Of a DNA stretch of 64,000 nt, positions 42,867-51,695 are shown piece after piece; within the stretch, counting starts at the first letter, position 1; each line of letters starts with the position of its first letter. The DNA is taken from NCBI GenBank assembly GCA_016707445.1, contig JADJHR010000007.1:243183-307182 (forward strand). The letters run 5' to 3'. Under the pieces are notes generated by a model, which searched no databases, was not told the origin of the DNA, and worked only from the letters and a program-made list of their open reading frames with translations. The position numbers and the translations under genes were made by a program. The DNA comes from Rubrivivax sp. (GTDB lineage Bacteria > Pseudomonadota > Gammaproteobacteria > Burkholderiales > Burkholderiaceae_C).

Positions 42867-44075
42867 ATGTCAGACCGCCCCAAGATCAGCCTGAAGCCCC
42901 TGGCGCCGCCGCGCGACCCGCGGCGGCGGCCCGTACGTGGCCGCCCTGCCGGCACGCCACCGCCGGCGCGTGAGCCTCGACCCGCGCCCGACCGTGAACC
43001 GCGTGGCGGCCGCGACGCCGGGCCCCGCCGTGAACCCCGCGAACCCCGTGACGCGCCGCCGCCCGGCCCGGGCACCCGGCGGCCACCCGAGCGGCCGCGT
43101 ATCGACGGCTCACGCGCCGACCGGCCGCCGCGCCCGTCGCGGGACGACCGACCCCCACAGCGACCGCGTGACGATCAACCGCCGCAGCGTGCGCGCGACG
43201 ATCGTCCGCCACAGCGGCCGCGTGACGAGCGGCGCCCACCACAGCAGCCTGACCGCCCGATGCGCCAACCGCTGAAGGCACAGGCCATACCGTTTGATCA
43301 GGCATTGCGGCGGCCACCGCAGGTGGCGCCCGGACAGGGCCCGCGCATCTCCAAGCTGCTGACCGACCGCGGCGTGGCGTCGCGGCGCGAGGCCGACGAC
43401 TGGATCGCCGCCGGCTGGGTCAAGGTCGACGGCCGCATGGCCGTGCTGGGCCAGCGCGCTGCGCCCGACGCGGTGATCGAGATCGACGCGCGCGCACGCA
43501 ACGACCAGGCCCGCAGCGTGACCATCCTGCTGCACAAGCCGATCGGCTATGTCAGCGGACAGGCCGAAGACGGCTACGAGCCGGCATCGGTGCTGATCAA
43601 GCCCGAGAACCGCTGGTCCGGTGACGGGGCGCGGCAGAAATACCATCCTGGCCAGCTGCGGGGCCTGGCGCCGGCCGGCCGGCTGGACATCGATTCCACC
43701 GGGCTGCTGGTGCTGACGCAGGACGGCCGCGTCGCCAAACTGTTGATCGGCGACCAGACGCGGGTGGAGAAGGAATACCTGGTGCGCGTGGCACCGCGCA
43801 GCGAGGGCCCGCTGGCCGAGGACGCACTCGATCGCCTGCGCCACGGGCTCGAACTCGACGGCGTGCAGCTGCGCCCGGCACGCGTCAGCTGGGCCAACGA
43901 GGACCAACTGCGCTTTGTGCTGCGTGAAGGACGCAAGCGCCAGATCCGCCGCATGTGCGAACTGGTGGGCCTGGACGTGCTGGGCCTCAAGCGCGTGCGC
44001 ATCGGCAGCGTGCCGCTGGGCCAGTTGCCGGTAGGACAGTGGCGCTACCTGGATGACAACGAACGTTTCATCTGA
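42867..44075 (+). CDS. RluF/RsuA-family pseudouridine synthase with a long Arg/Pro-rich arm
   Basis: This enzyme isomerises uridine to pseudouridine in rRNA. The 402-residue protein has a disordered N-terminal arm (about 1-150) made of Arg, Pro and Asp, including four copies of a nine-residue repeat (92-128). An S4 RNA-binding domain follows (RISKLLTDRGVASRREADDWI), then the synthase domain with the catalytic aspartate in PAGRLDIDSTGLLVLTQDG, and the closing motif EGRKRQIRRMCELVGL, which is close to RluF. The target (23S U2604 or another) cannot be fixed. The 3' end overlaps the MFS gene by 23 bases. Confidence 0.9.
   Translation: MSDRPKISLKPLAPPRDPRRRPVRGRPAGTPPPAREPRPAPDREPRGGRDAGPRREPREPRDAPPPGPGTRRPPERPRIDGSRADRPPRPSRDDRPPQRPRDDQPPQRARDDRPPQRPRDERRPPQQPDRPMRQPLKAQAIPFDQALRRPPQVAPGQGPRISKLLTDRGVASRREADDWIAAGWVKVDGRMAVLGQRAAPDAVIEIDARARNDQARSVTILLHKPIGYVSGQAEDGYEPASVLIKPENRWSGDGARQKYHPGQLRGLAPAGRLDIDSTGLLVLTQDGRVAKLLIGDQTRVEKEYLVRVAPRSEGPLAEDALDRLRHGLELDGVQLRPARVSWANEDQLRFVLREGRKRQIRRMCELVGLDVLGLKRVRIGSVPLGQLPVGQWRYLDDNERFI
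43140..43250 (+). repeat. Tandem 27-bp repeats coding for RDDRPPQRP-type units
   Basis: Four head-to-tail units code for RDDRPPQRP, RDDQPPQRA, RDDRPPQRP and RDERRPPQQP inside the arm of the pseudouridine synthase. Repeats of this kind change copy number by slippage, so the arm length may vary between strains. Confidence 0.8.
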
Positions 44076-45285
44076 GTCTCTGGCGGCGCCGGTACTGACG
44101 CGCGTGCAGGTCGCGCTGGCCCTGGCCTTGCTGCTGGGCCTGCAGCCGGTGACCACCGACCTGTACCTGCCGGCGCTGCCGCAGCTGACGCGTGCGCTCG
44201 GCGCGTCGATGGGCGCGGCACAGCAGACCATGGCTGCACTGCTGCTTGTCTTCGGCGTCGGCCAACTGTTCTGGGGCCCGGTGGCTGATCGCGTGGGCCG
44301 GCGGCCGGTTCTGATGCTGGGGCTGCTGCTGTACACGGCAGCCGCCGTCGCGGGTGCGCTGGCCCCTTCCGTGCAATGGCTGATCGGCTGGCGCGCATTG
44401 CAGGGCCTGGGCCTGGCCGCTGCGGTGGTCTGCGCACGCGCGTTGCTGCGCGACCTGTACGAGCCGCACGACGGCGCGCGCGTGATGGCCTGGGGCATGT
44501 CGGGTCTGGGCCTGATCGCGATCGCCAGCCCGACCCTCGGCGGCGCGGTGGCGGCGCTGGCCGGATGGCGCGCAGCACTGGCGCTGGTGGCCTGCATCGG
44601 CGCCGCGGCACTGGCCTACGTGACCTGGTGGGTGCCCGAGACGGCGCGCCGGCTGCGGCCCGACGCCACGCGGCCGGCGGTGCTGCTGTCGGCCTGGCGC
44701 CGCATCGCCACGCATCCGGTGTTCGTCGGCTGGGCATTGCTCACCACCTGCACCTACGGCGGGCTGTTCACGATCCTGGCCGGCTCGTCCTTCGTCTACA
44801 TCGACGTGCTGGGCGTGTCGCCAGCGCTGTACGGCATGCTGCTGGGCACCGGGTCGGCCGCCTACATCGCCGGCACCTTCATCTGCCGGCGCTGGGTGCA
44901 TCGGTACGGCGCGGTGGGGGCGGTGCAGCGCGGCGCCTGGTTCACGCTGGCCGGCGGGCTGGCGATGGTCCTGCCGGCGGCGCTGGGTCTGCAGTCGGCC
45001 TGGGCCATCGCGGTGCCGACGGCCCTGTACGCGCTGGGTCATGGCGTGCATCAACCGTGCAGCCAGGCGGCCGCGGTCGGGCCCTTTCCGGACCAGGCCG
45101 GGGCAGCGTCGGCGCTGGCCGGCTTCCTGCTGGCCAGCGTGGCCTTCGGCATCGGCGCCTGGCTGGGGTATGCGCTGGACGGCACGGTGCGGCCGCTGGC
45201 CTACGGCTTCGGCTTCTGGGCGCTGCTGACCTGCGTGGCCGCCTGGACCCTGGTGCGCCGACTGCAGCCCGCGCGTCGGACATGA
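44053..45285 (+). CDS. Bcr/CflA-type MFS drug efflux transporter
   Basis: The 410-residue protein has twelve hydrophobic helices and the proton-antiporter MFS features: a first helix with TTDLYLPALPQL (the Bcr/CflA-like opening), and the loop 2-3 motif GPVADRVGRRPVL. It should export drugs or metabolites using the proton gradient; chloramphenicol, bicyclomycin and sulfonamide are known substrates of relatives, but none is proven here. The start lies 23 bases inside the end of the pseudouridine synthase gene, and its stop overlaps miaA by ATGA. Confidence 0.9.
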   Translation: MTTNVSSESLAAPVLTRVQVALALALLLGLQPVTTDLYLPALPQLTRALGASMGAAQQTMAALLLVFGVGQLFWGPVADRVGRRPVLMLGLLLYTAAAVAGALAPSVQWLIGWRALQGLGLAAAVVCARALLRDLYEPHDGARVMAWGMSGLGLIAIASPTLGGAVAALAGWRAALALVACIGAAALAYVTWWVPETARRLRPDATRPAVLLSAWRRIATHPVFVGWALLTTCTYGGLFTILAGSSFVYIDVLGVSPALYGMLLGTGSAAYIAGTFICRRWVHRYGAVGAVQRGAWFTLAGGLAMVLPAALGLQSAWAIAVPTALYALGHGVHQPCSQAAAVGPFPDQAGAASALAGFLLASVAFGIGAWLGYALDGTVRPLAYGFGFWALLTCVAAWTLVRRLQPARRT

Positions 45286-46220
45286 AGGGCCTGTGTCTGG
45301 CCGGGCCCACCGCTGCCGGCAAGACCGCCGTGGCGCTGGACTTCGCGCAGGCCATGGCCACGGATTGGCCGGTGGAGATCATCAGCGTCGACTCGGCGCT
45401 GGTCTACCGCGGGATGGACATCGGCAGCGCCAAACCCAGCGCTGCCGAGCGCGCGGCCGTGCCGCACCACCTGATCGACATCCTCGATCCGACGCAGGCC
45501 TATTCGGCTGCCGCCTTCGTTGCCGACGCCACGCGGCTGGTGACCGAGATCCGTGCCCGCGGCCGGCTGCCGCTGCTGGTGGGCGGCACCATGCTGTACT
45601 TCAAGGCGCTGCGCGAGGGCCTTGACGCCATGCCGCCGGCCGACGCCGCCACGCGCCGAGACCTCGACGCCCGCGCCGAGCGCGAAGGCTGGCCGGCGCT
45701 GCATGCCGAGCTGGCACGTGTGGACCCGGTCACCGCGACGCGACTGGCGCCCGGTGACGCCCAGCGCGTGCAGCGCGCACTCGAAGTTTTTCGACTCAGC
45801 GGCAAGCCGCTGTCGGCCTGGCAACAGGGCCCGCGCGTGGCCGATGCAGCCGCCTGGCCGATGCTGGCACTGGAACCGGCCGCACGTGGCTGGCTGCACC
45901 GGCGCATCGGTGAACGCTTTGCGGCCATGTTGCAGGCCGGGCTGCTCGATGAAGTGCGTGCGCTGCGTGCGCGCGGCGACCTGCATGCCGATCTGCCGGC
46001 GATGCGCAGTGTCGGCTACCGCCAGGCCTGGCAGGCGCTGGATGAGGGCGACATCGGCCGCCTGCTCGAGCGCGGCAGCGCCGCCACGCGCCAGCTGGCC
46101 AAGCGACAGCTGACCTGGTTGCGCGGCATGGCGCGGACCACGGTGGCCTGCGATGCACCCGACGCACTGGCCCAGGCAGGCCAGCAGCTGCGCCAGCTGG
46201 CACAGCGCACCCGAGCGTGA
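45282..46220 (+). CDS. miaA: tRNA dimethylallyltransferase MiaA
   Basis: MiaA adds an isoprenyl group to A37 of tRNAs that read codons starting with U. The 312-residue protein has the P-loop GPTAAGKT (8-15), the conserved SVDSALVYRGMDIGSAKP, GGTMLYFKAL and the late RQLAKRQLTWLR. The start at 45282 overlaps the MFS stop (ATGA), and the stop overlaps the next start (TGATG). The usual neighbours mutL and hfq are absent; here it sits between two transporter genes. Confidence 0.97.
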   Translation: MKGLCLAGPTAAGKTAVALDFAQAMATDWPVEIISVDSALVYRGMDIGSAKPSAAERAAVPHHLIDILDPTQAYSAAAFVADATRLVTEIRARGRLPLLVGGTMLYFKALREGLDAMPPADAATRRDLDARAEREGWPALHAELARVDPVTATRLAPGDAQRVQRALEVFRLSGKPLSAWQQGPRVADAAAWPMLALEPAARGWLHRRIGERFAAMLQAGLLDEVRALRARGDLHADLPAMRSVGYRQAWQALDEGDIGRLLERGSAATRQLAKRQLTWLRGMARTTVACDAPDALAQAGQQLRQLAQRTRA

Positions 46221-46891
46221 TGCTGCAGGTTCGGTCGCTGAGCAAACGCTACGGCGACAGCGTCGTCTTCCACGACGTCAGCCTGACTCTTCAGCGTGGC
46301 GACTTCGTCGCGCTGCTCGGCGAATCCGGGGTCGGCAAGTCGACGCTGCTGAACTGCATTGCCGGCCTCGACCAGGCCGACAGCGGGCACCTGATCGTCG
46401 CCGGCCAAGACCTTGCCGACGCCAGCGACGACGATCGCGCGCGCCTGCGGCGCCAGCACCTGGGTTTCGTCTTTCAGGCCTTCCACGTGCTGCCGCACCT
46501 GAGCGTGGCCGAGAACGTGGCGCTGCCGCTGCTGCTGCTGGGCCGCCCCGACCCGGCCCGCGTGGCCGAGGTGCTCGACGCCGTCGGGCTTGCGGGGCTG
46601 GGCGCGCGGCAGCCCGCACAGCTGTCGGGCGGGCAGCTGCAGCGGGTGGCGATCGCACGCGCGGTGGTGCACCAGCCGGGGTTGATCCTGGCCGACGAAC
46701 CGACGGGCAACCTGGACCCGGACACCGCCGAACGCGTGCTCGACCTGCTGCGCCGCCAGGTGCACGAGGCCGGTGCCGCCTGCCTGCTGGTGACGCATTC
46801 GGCCGCCGCGGCATCGCGAGCCGACCGCGTGCTGCGCTTGACACCGTCGGGCGTGGTGGCGGCGCCCACCGCCGCGGCCGGGCCACCGTGA
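46220..46891 (+). CDS. ABC transporter ATP-binding protein (LolD/MacB-like, AttE type)
   Basis: This 223-residue ATPase energises the permease encoded next to it. It has Walker A GESGVGKST (34-42), the Q-loop VFQAFHVLPHLS, signature LSGGQLQRVAIARA, Walker B LILADEPTGNLD and the switch histidine in VTHS. The ATG at 46220 overlaps the miaA stop; a GTG one codon earlier is also possible. The NVALPLLL segment is typical of the MacB/LolD group that works with FtsX-type permeases. It overlaps the permease gene by GTGA. Confidence 0.93.
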   Translation: MLQVRSLSKRYGDSVVFHDVSLTLQRGDFVALLGESGVGKSTLLNCIAGLDQADSGHLIVAGQDLADASDDDRARLRRQHLGFVFQAFHVLPHLSVAENVALPLLLLGRPDPARVAEVLDAVGLAGLGARQPAQLSGGQLQRVAIARAVVHQPGLILADEPTGNLDPDTAERVLDLLRRQVHEAGAACLLVTHSAAAASRADRVLRLTPSGVVAAPTAAAGPP

Positions 46892-49449
46892 ACCGGGCCC
46901 GAGTCAGCACACCCGGCGACCCGCCGCTGCGGCGCCTGCTGCCGCTGCTTCTGAGCGAATGGCGCCACCATCCGTGGCGCCATGCCCTGGTGACCCTGGC
47001 CGTGGCGCTGGGCGTGGCGCTGGCCTTTTCAGTGCAGGTGATCAACGACTCGGCGCTGGCCGAGTTCGGCGCCGCCGTGCACGCCGTCAACGGTGAACCC
47101 GACCTCAGCCTGCGTGGCAACGCCGATGGTCTGCCCGATTTGCTGCTCGACCGCGTGGCGCTGCACCCGGGCGTGCGCCTGGCCAGCCCGGTGCTCGAGA
47201 TCGACACCTACGCCGCGGCGCCGGCCGGCCGGCGCGAGGCCGTGCGGGTGCTGGGCATCGACGCTCTGCAGCTGCCCACGCTGGCGCCCGAACTGATGCC
47301 GCAACCGGCAGCGGGCCAGGACCGGCTGGTGGTGCTCGATCCGGGCGCCGTGTTCGCCAATGCCAGCGCGCGCGAACGCCTGGGGCTGGCGAATGACGCC
47401 GTTGGCGTCGAGCTGCGGCTGCAGTCGGGCCAAGCCTGGAAGACGTTTCGCCTGGCCGGTCACGTCGCTGCCGCCGGGCCGCCGTTGCTGGTGATGGACG
47501 TGGCCGCCGCGCAGGCCGCCTTCGACCGCCTGGGCCGATTGAGCCGCATCGACCTGCGCCTGGCACCGGGCCAGCGAGCTGACGCGCTGCTGCGTGAACT
47601 GGCGCTGCCAGCCGGCGTCGTGGCGGCGGCGCCCGGTGAGGCCGAACAACGCTTGTCGACGCTGTCGCGCGCCTACCGTGTCAACCTGACCGTGCTCGCC
47701 CTCGTGGCCTTGTTCGTCGGCGGCTTCCTGGTGTTTTCGGTGGTGTCGCTGTCGGTGGCGCAACGGACTCAGGGCCTGGCCTTGCTGGGCGTGCTGGGCC
47801 TGACGGCACCCGAGCGACGCCGCCTGGTGCTGGCCGAATGTGCGCTGCTCGGCCTGGCCGGCAGCATGTCGGGCCTGCTGCTGGGCGCAGTGCTGGCCTG
47901 GCTGGCGCTGCAGGTGCTGGGCGGCGACCTGGGCGGTGGCTACTTTCCCGGTGTGCGCCCTGCCCTGCGCCTGCATGCCGGCATGGCCGCACTGTGCGCC
48001 TTGCTGGGCCTGGCCACGGCACTGGCCGGCGGCTGGTTGCCGGCGCGACGTGCCGAACGCCTGGCGCCGGCGCAGGCGCTCAAGGGCCTGGGCGACCGCC
48101 ACGAAGGGGCGGTTCGATCATGGCCAGGGCTGGCCCTGCTGCTGGCCGGTGCGGCACTGGCGCTGCTGCCGCCGGTGGCCGGGTTGCCGTTGGCCGCCTA
48201 TGCGTCGGTGGCGGCGTTGCTGTTCGGCGGCGTGGCGCTGGTGCCGGTGGTCGTGCAGGCGCTGCTGCAGGGCCGACAAGGCGAGCGGCTGCCGTTGGTA
48301 CTGCTGGCCCGCCGACGTGCATCCTTTCAGCGCGCCACGGCCAGCGCCGCGGTGGCCGGCGTGGTCGCCAGCCTGGCGCTGAGCGTGGCTCTGACGGTGA
48401 TGGTGGCCAGCTTTCGCCTGAGTGTCTCGAACTGGCTGGACGGCGTGCTGCCGGCCGACCTGTACGCGCGCAGCGCAGGCGGCGCAGCGGCCGAGCAGGC
48501 CTGGTTCGATGCCGGGCTGCCGCAGGCCGTGGCCGCCCTGCCCGGCGTGCAACGCGTCGAAGCCGGCCGCGTGCGGGCGCTGGCGCTGGCGGCCGATCGG
48601 CCGCCGGTGGTGCTGCTCGCGCGGCCGATCGTCGATGCCGTTCGGCAACTGCCGCTGCAAGGCCCGGTGCTGCAGCCCCGCCCCGGCGAGATCGGCGTCT
48701 GGGTCAGCGAGGCGATGGCGGCGCTGTACGGTGCACAGCCCGGCCAAATTCTGAACCTGCCGATGGCCACCGTGCCCGCTGGCGGTCCGGCGCCGACAGT
48801 GCGCGTGCTCGGCGTCTGGCGTGACTTTGCGCGCCAGTTCGGCAGCATCGTGATCGACCATGCCACCTACCAGCGCCTGACCGGGGATGCGCGGCTGAAC
48901 GAGTTGTCGATCTGGCTGACCCCGGGGGCAGACCTGGCCTCGGTGCAGGCCGCAGTGCGCAGCCGCCTGAGCGATCCGTCGATGCTCGACTTTGCCGCCA
49001 CCGCTGAACTGCGCGCGACCTCCTTGCGCATCTTCGACCGCAGTTTCGCCGTCACCTACTACCTGCAGGCGGTGGCGATCGCGATCGGTCTGGTCGGCAT
49101 CGCGGCCAGCCTGTCGGCCCAGGTGCTGGCGCGGCGCAAGGAGTTCGGTCTGCTGACCCACCTGGGGCTGACTCGGCATCAGCTGCTGGCGCTGGTGGCC
49201 GGCGAAAGCGCAGCCTGGATGGCCGCCGGCACGCTGGTCGGTCTGGCGCTGGGCCTGGCGGTCAGTGCGGTGCTGGTCTACGTGGTCAACCCGCAGAGCT
49301 TTCACTGGACCATGGAACTTTCACTGCCGGCACTGCGGCTGGCGCTGCTGTGCGCTGCCGTGATGCTGACTGGCGTGGCCACGGCCGCACTGGCGGCGCG
49401 CCATGCGCTGTCGCGCGCGGCGGTGCTGGTGGTCAGGGAGGACGGGTGA
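46888..49449 (+). CDS. FtsX-like ABC permease with two domains (AttF/AttG fused type)
   Basis: The 853-residue inner-membrane protein starts with GTG at 46888. A first helix (about 33-52) is followed by a large periplasmic domain (about 53-265). Next come three FtsX-type helices, two further helices in the middle, a second periplasmic domain (about 500-700), and three closing helices with the FtsX segment QVLARRKEFGLLTHLGLTRHQLLAL. Two FtsX units in one chain match the 'predicted ABC permease' of AttEFGH-like systems. These systems do not import nutrients; they act mechanically on periplasmic or outer-membrane substrates. It overlaps genes on both sides. Confidence 0.9.
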   Translation: MNRARVSTPGDPPLRRLLPLLLSEWRHHPWRHALVTLAVALGVALAFSVQVINDSALAEFGAAVHAVNGEPDLSLRGNADGLPDLLLDRVALHPGVRLASPVLEIDTYAAAPAGRREAVRVLGIDALQLPTLAPELMPQPAAGQDRLVVLDPGAVFANASARERLGLANDAVGVELRLQSGQAWKTFRLAGHVAAAGPPLLVMDVAAAQAAFDRLGRLSRIDLRLAPGQRADALLRELALPAGVVAAAPGEAEQRLSTLSRAYRVNLTVLALVALFVGGFLVFSVVSLSVAQRTQGLALLGVLGLTAPERRRLVLAECALLGLAGSMSGLLLGAVLAWLALQVLGGDLGGGYFPGVRPALRLHAGMAALCALLGLATALAGGWLPARRAERLAPAQALKGLGDRHEGAVRSWPGLALLLAGAALALLPPVAGLPLAAYASVAALLFGGVALVPVVVQALLQGRQGERLPLVLLARRRASFQRATASAAVAGVVASLALSVALTVMVASFRLSVSNWLDGVLPADLYARSAGGAAAEQAWFDAGLPQAVAALPGVQRVEAGRVRALALAADRPPVVLLARPIVDAVRQLPLQGPVLQPRPGEIGVWVSEAMAALYGAQPGQILNLPMATVPAGGPAPTVRVLGVWRDFARQFGSIVIDHATYQRLTGDARLNELSIWLTPGADLASVQAAVRSRLSDPSMLDFAATAELRATSLRIFDRSFAVTYYLQAVAIAIGLVGIAASLSAQVLARRKEFGLLTHLGLTRHQLLALVAGESAAWMAAGTLVGLALGLAVSAVLVYVVNPQSFHWTMELSLPALRLALLCAAVMLTGVATAALAARHALSRAAVLVVREDG

Positions 49450-50552
49450 AGCTGTCACGGCGCTGCGCCCTGGCTCTGTTGCCAAGCCTGGCGGTGAGCA
49501 CCTTGCCGGCAGCCGCCAACGGTGTGCGGCGCGGCCGCGCCATCGTGCTGCCGCGTGACCACGGCGCCCACCTCGACACCCGCATCGAGTGGTGGTACGC
49601 CACCGGCTGGCTGGGCCTGCCCGAGGCGCCGAGCCACGGCTTTCAGGTCACGTTCTTTCGCAGCCTTACCGGTCTGGCGCAGGGCCTGCCCGGGCGGCTG
49701 GCGCCGCGCCACATCCTGTTCGCCCATGCCGCGCTGACCGACTTGGCCGCACGCCGCCACCTGCACGACCAGCAGCTGCAACGCTGGAACGGTGAGACCG
49801 GCAACGAAGCCTCGCCGCGTGTGGCCGGTGCCGCCGTCGACGACACCCGGGTCTGGATCGGCCAATGGTCGCTGCAACGCGACGACAGCGGCTACCGCGC
49901 GCGCGTCGACAGCCAGGCCGGTGGCCAGCCCTGGTCGCTCGACCTGCAGCTGCAAACCCGCCAGCCGTTGCTGCTGCAGGGCGACGCCGGCTACTCGCGC
50001 AAGGGGCCGCTGGAGCACCAGGCCAGCCTCTACTACAGCCAGCCGCAGCTGGGCGTCAGCGGCAGCTTGGGCCTGGGCGGCCAGCGCATCGCGGCCAGCG
50101 GCCGCGCCTGGATCGACCATGAATGGAGCGATCAGATCCTGCCCGCCGACGCCGTCGGCTGGGACTGGGCCGGCTTCAACCTGTTTGACGGCAGCGCGCT
50201 CACTGTGTTTCAGCTGCGCCGAGCGGACGGCAGCGCGCTGTGGGCCGGCGGCAGCCAGCGCAGCCCCGGCAGCGCGCCGAGCACCTTTGCATCCGATGCG
50301 CTGCGCTGGCAACCCGATCGCCGCTGGCGCAGCACGGTCACTGGTGCCGAATACCCCCTGCAATGGCAGCTGGACACTCCGGCCGGCCGGTTCACGGTGC
50401 GCGCACTGCTTGACGCGCAGGAACTCGACAGCCGCGGCGGCACCGGCACCGTGTACTGGGAAGGCTTGAGTGAACTGCTGGACGCCGACCAGCGCCGCGT
50501 CGGTCTGGGCTACCTGGAGATGACCGGCTACGCCGGTCGGTTGCGCCTTTGA
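49446..50552 (+). CDS. Secreted lipocalin-like/CrtC-family protein (AttH type)
   Basis: The 368-residue protein begins VKLSRRCALALLPSLAVSTL with an Ala-rich cleavage region ending in AAANG. The SRR pair suggests possible Tat export. The mature part has the AttH/carotenoid 1,2-hydratase fold: an opening HLDTRIEWWYATGWL and HGFQVTFFR, then RAWIDHEWSDQ in the middle. Two lipocalin-like barrels are expected. Family members accompany AttEFG-type ABC transporters, as here, where it starts by GTGA overlap with the permease. A role in carotenoid chemistry is unlikely from context, and the true substrate is unknown. Confidence 0.88.
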   Translation: MKLSRRCALALLPSLAVSTLPAAANGVRRGRAIVLPRDHGAHLDTRIEWWYATGWLGLPEAPSHGFQVTFFRSLTGLAQGLPGRLAPRHILFAHAALTDLAARRHLHDQQLQRWNGETGNEASPRVAGAAVDDTRVWIGQWSLQRDDSGYRARVDSQAGGQPWSLDLQLQTRQPLLLQGDAGYSRKGPLEHQASLYYSQPQLGVSGSLGLGGQRIAASGRAWIDHEWSDQILPADAVGWDWAGFNLFDGSALTVFQLRRADGSALWAGGSQRSPGSAPSTFASDALRWQPDRRWRSTVTGAEYPLQWQLDTPAGRFTVRALLDAQELDSRGGTGTVYWEGLSELLDADQRRVGLGYLEMTGYAGRLRL

Positions 50553-50575
50553 AGGTCAGCGGTTGGGCGTGAAAT

Positions 50576-50681
50576 CGCCTTCCGGCGTTGCGCGTCCAGC
50601 CTCAGCCATCGCGCGTGAAATCGCCCTCTGGCCTTCGGCAGGCGCACAACGCCTTCCGGCGTTGCGCGTCCAGCCTCAGCC
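50576..50681. repeat. Pair of identical 32-bp direct repeats downstream of the AttH-like gene
   Basis: The 32-mer that begins CGCCTTCCGGCGTTGCGCGT occurs at 50576-50607 and again at 50650-50681 without mismatch. A further shared block GCGTGAAATCGCC precedes the first copy (about 50567) and lies between the copies (about 50613). The second copy overlaps the end of the convergent GGDEF gene by 6 bases. The two arms look like a partial local duplication. Confidence 0.8.
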
Positions 50682-51530
50682 GCCGCGGGCCTGGTTGTCG
50701 TCCACCGACGGCCCGACGCCGGGCCGGGACAGCCGGCGCGGATCCACCGGCGCCGCACGCACGCAGTTGCCGCCGGCATGGCGTGCCGCGCCCAACGCGG
50801 CCTCGGCGTCCTCGACCACGGCCTGCAGCGACAGGTGCGCCGGCCGCATCAGCACCACGCCGATGCTGACCGTCGCCCGCAGGCGCTGGTCGTGCCAGAT
50901 GATCTCCAGCTGCTCGATGCGTTCGCGGATGCGCTCGGCCACGTCCAGCGCGCCCAGCGGGTCGGCATGGGCCAGGAACACCGCCAGCTGCGCATGGCCG
51001 AAGCGGGCCAGCGCGTCGGCACCGCGCAGCGTGGCCTGGGTGCTGGCGGCCGTCTCGCGCAACACCAGGTCGGCGGCCTGCGCGTCATGGCCGTCGACCA
51101 GACGGCGGTAGCGGTCGACGTCGACCAGCAGCAGCGCACCGCCGATGCCATAACGCCGTGAGCGAGCGAACTCTCGTTCGGCCAGCGTCAGGAAAGGTGC
51201 CCGGCTGGGCACGCCGGTGACCGGGTCCAGTGCATCGGCCGATTGAGACTGTTCGCGCCCGCGCTGCAGTGCCTGCCGGCCGCGCAGCAGCGCCAGCACC
51301 AAGGGCAACGCGGCGACGAAGGCGCCAATGGCCGCCGCCAAGGCTGGTGGCAGCGCGGCGCGGCCCGGCAAGGCCGACAGGGCCCAGGCGAGCAGGCCCG
51401 CGCCGACGGCCAGCGCAAGCGCCAGGCCAAGGGAGGCTCCGGCGGCCAGCGACGGCGACCGCCAGCGGGCCAGCAAGGGGGCCCAACGGCTGGCGAAGGA
51501 GACCGGTGTCGAAGGGGGCTGGCGCGACAT
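50676..51530 (-). CDS. Membrane-anchored protein with a degenerate GGDEF domain
   Basis: The 284-residue protein has two membrane helices (about 28-54 and 60-83) and a C-terminal diguanylate-cyclase fold starting at DALDPVTGVPSRAPFL. The metal aspartate strand is kept (LLLVDVDRYRRLVDGHD), but the signature loop reads GHAQL (178-182) instead of GGDEF. Cyclase activity is therefore unlikely. The start at 51530 (MSRQPPSTPV) was chosen because upstream the frame becomes His/Gln/Arg-rich and lies antisense to the next gene; starts at 51629 or 51602 are possible. It is divergent from the ABC exporter gene. Confidence 0.82.
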   Translation of the reverse strand: MSRQPPSTPVSFASRWAPLLARWRSPSLAAGASLGLALALAVGAGLLAWALSALPGRAALPPALAAAIGAFVAALPLVLALLRGRQALQRGREQSQSADALDPVTGVPSRAPFLTLAEREFARSRRYGIGGALLLVDVDRYRRLVDGHDAQAADLVLRETAASTQATLRGADALARFGHAQLAVFLAHADPLGALDVAERIRERIEQLEIIWHDQRLRATVSIGVVLMRPAHLSLQAVVEDAEAALGAARHAGGNCVRAAPVDPRRLSRPGVGPSVDDNQARGG

Positions 51531-51695
51531 GGCAGGCGGCGGGGGCGAGCCCGTATTCGACCACATCCAGCGACCCTGTGACCATGGCCTTTGACACGGC
51601 ATGCGGCATTCGCTCGGGTTGCACGCCATCAAGCCGCTTTGGACGCCCACCCGGTGCGCGGCATGGCAGGCGCGCGGCCTGCCTACACTCGGGGC

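Noticed and set aside
49446..50552. Carotenoid 1,2-hydratase (CrtC) as the specific function
   Set aside because: The fold is shared, but there are no carotenoid genes nearby and the partner genes form an AttEFG-like ABC system.
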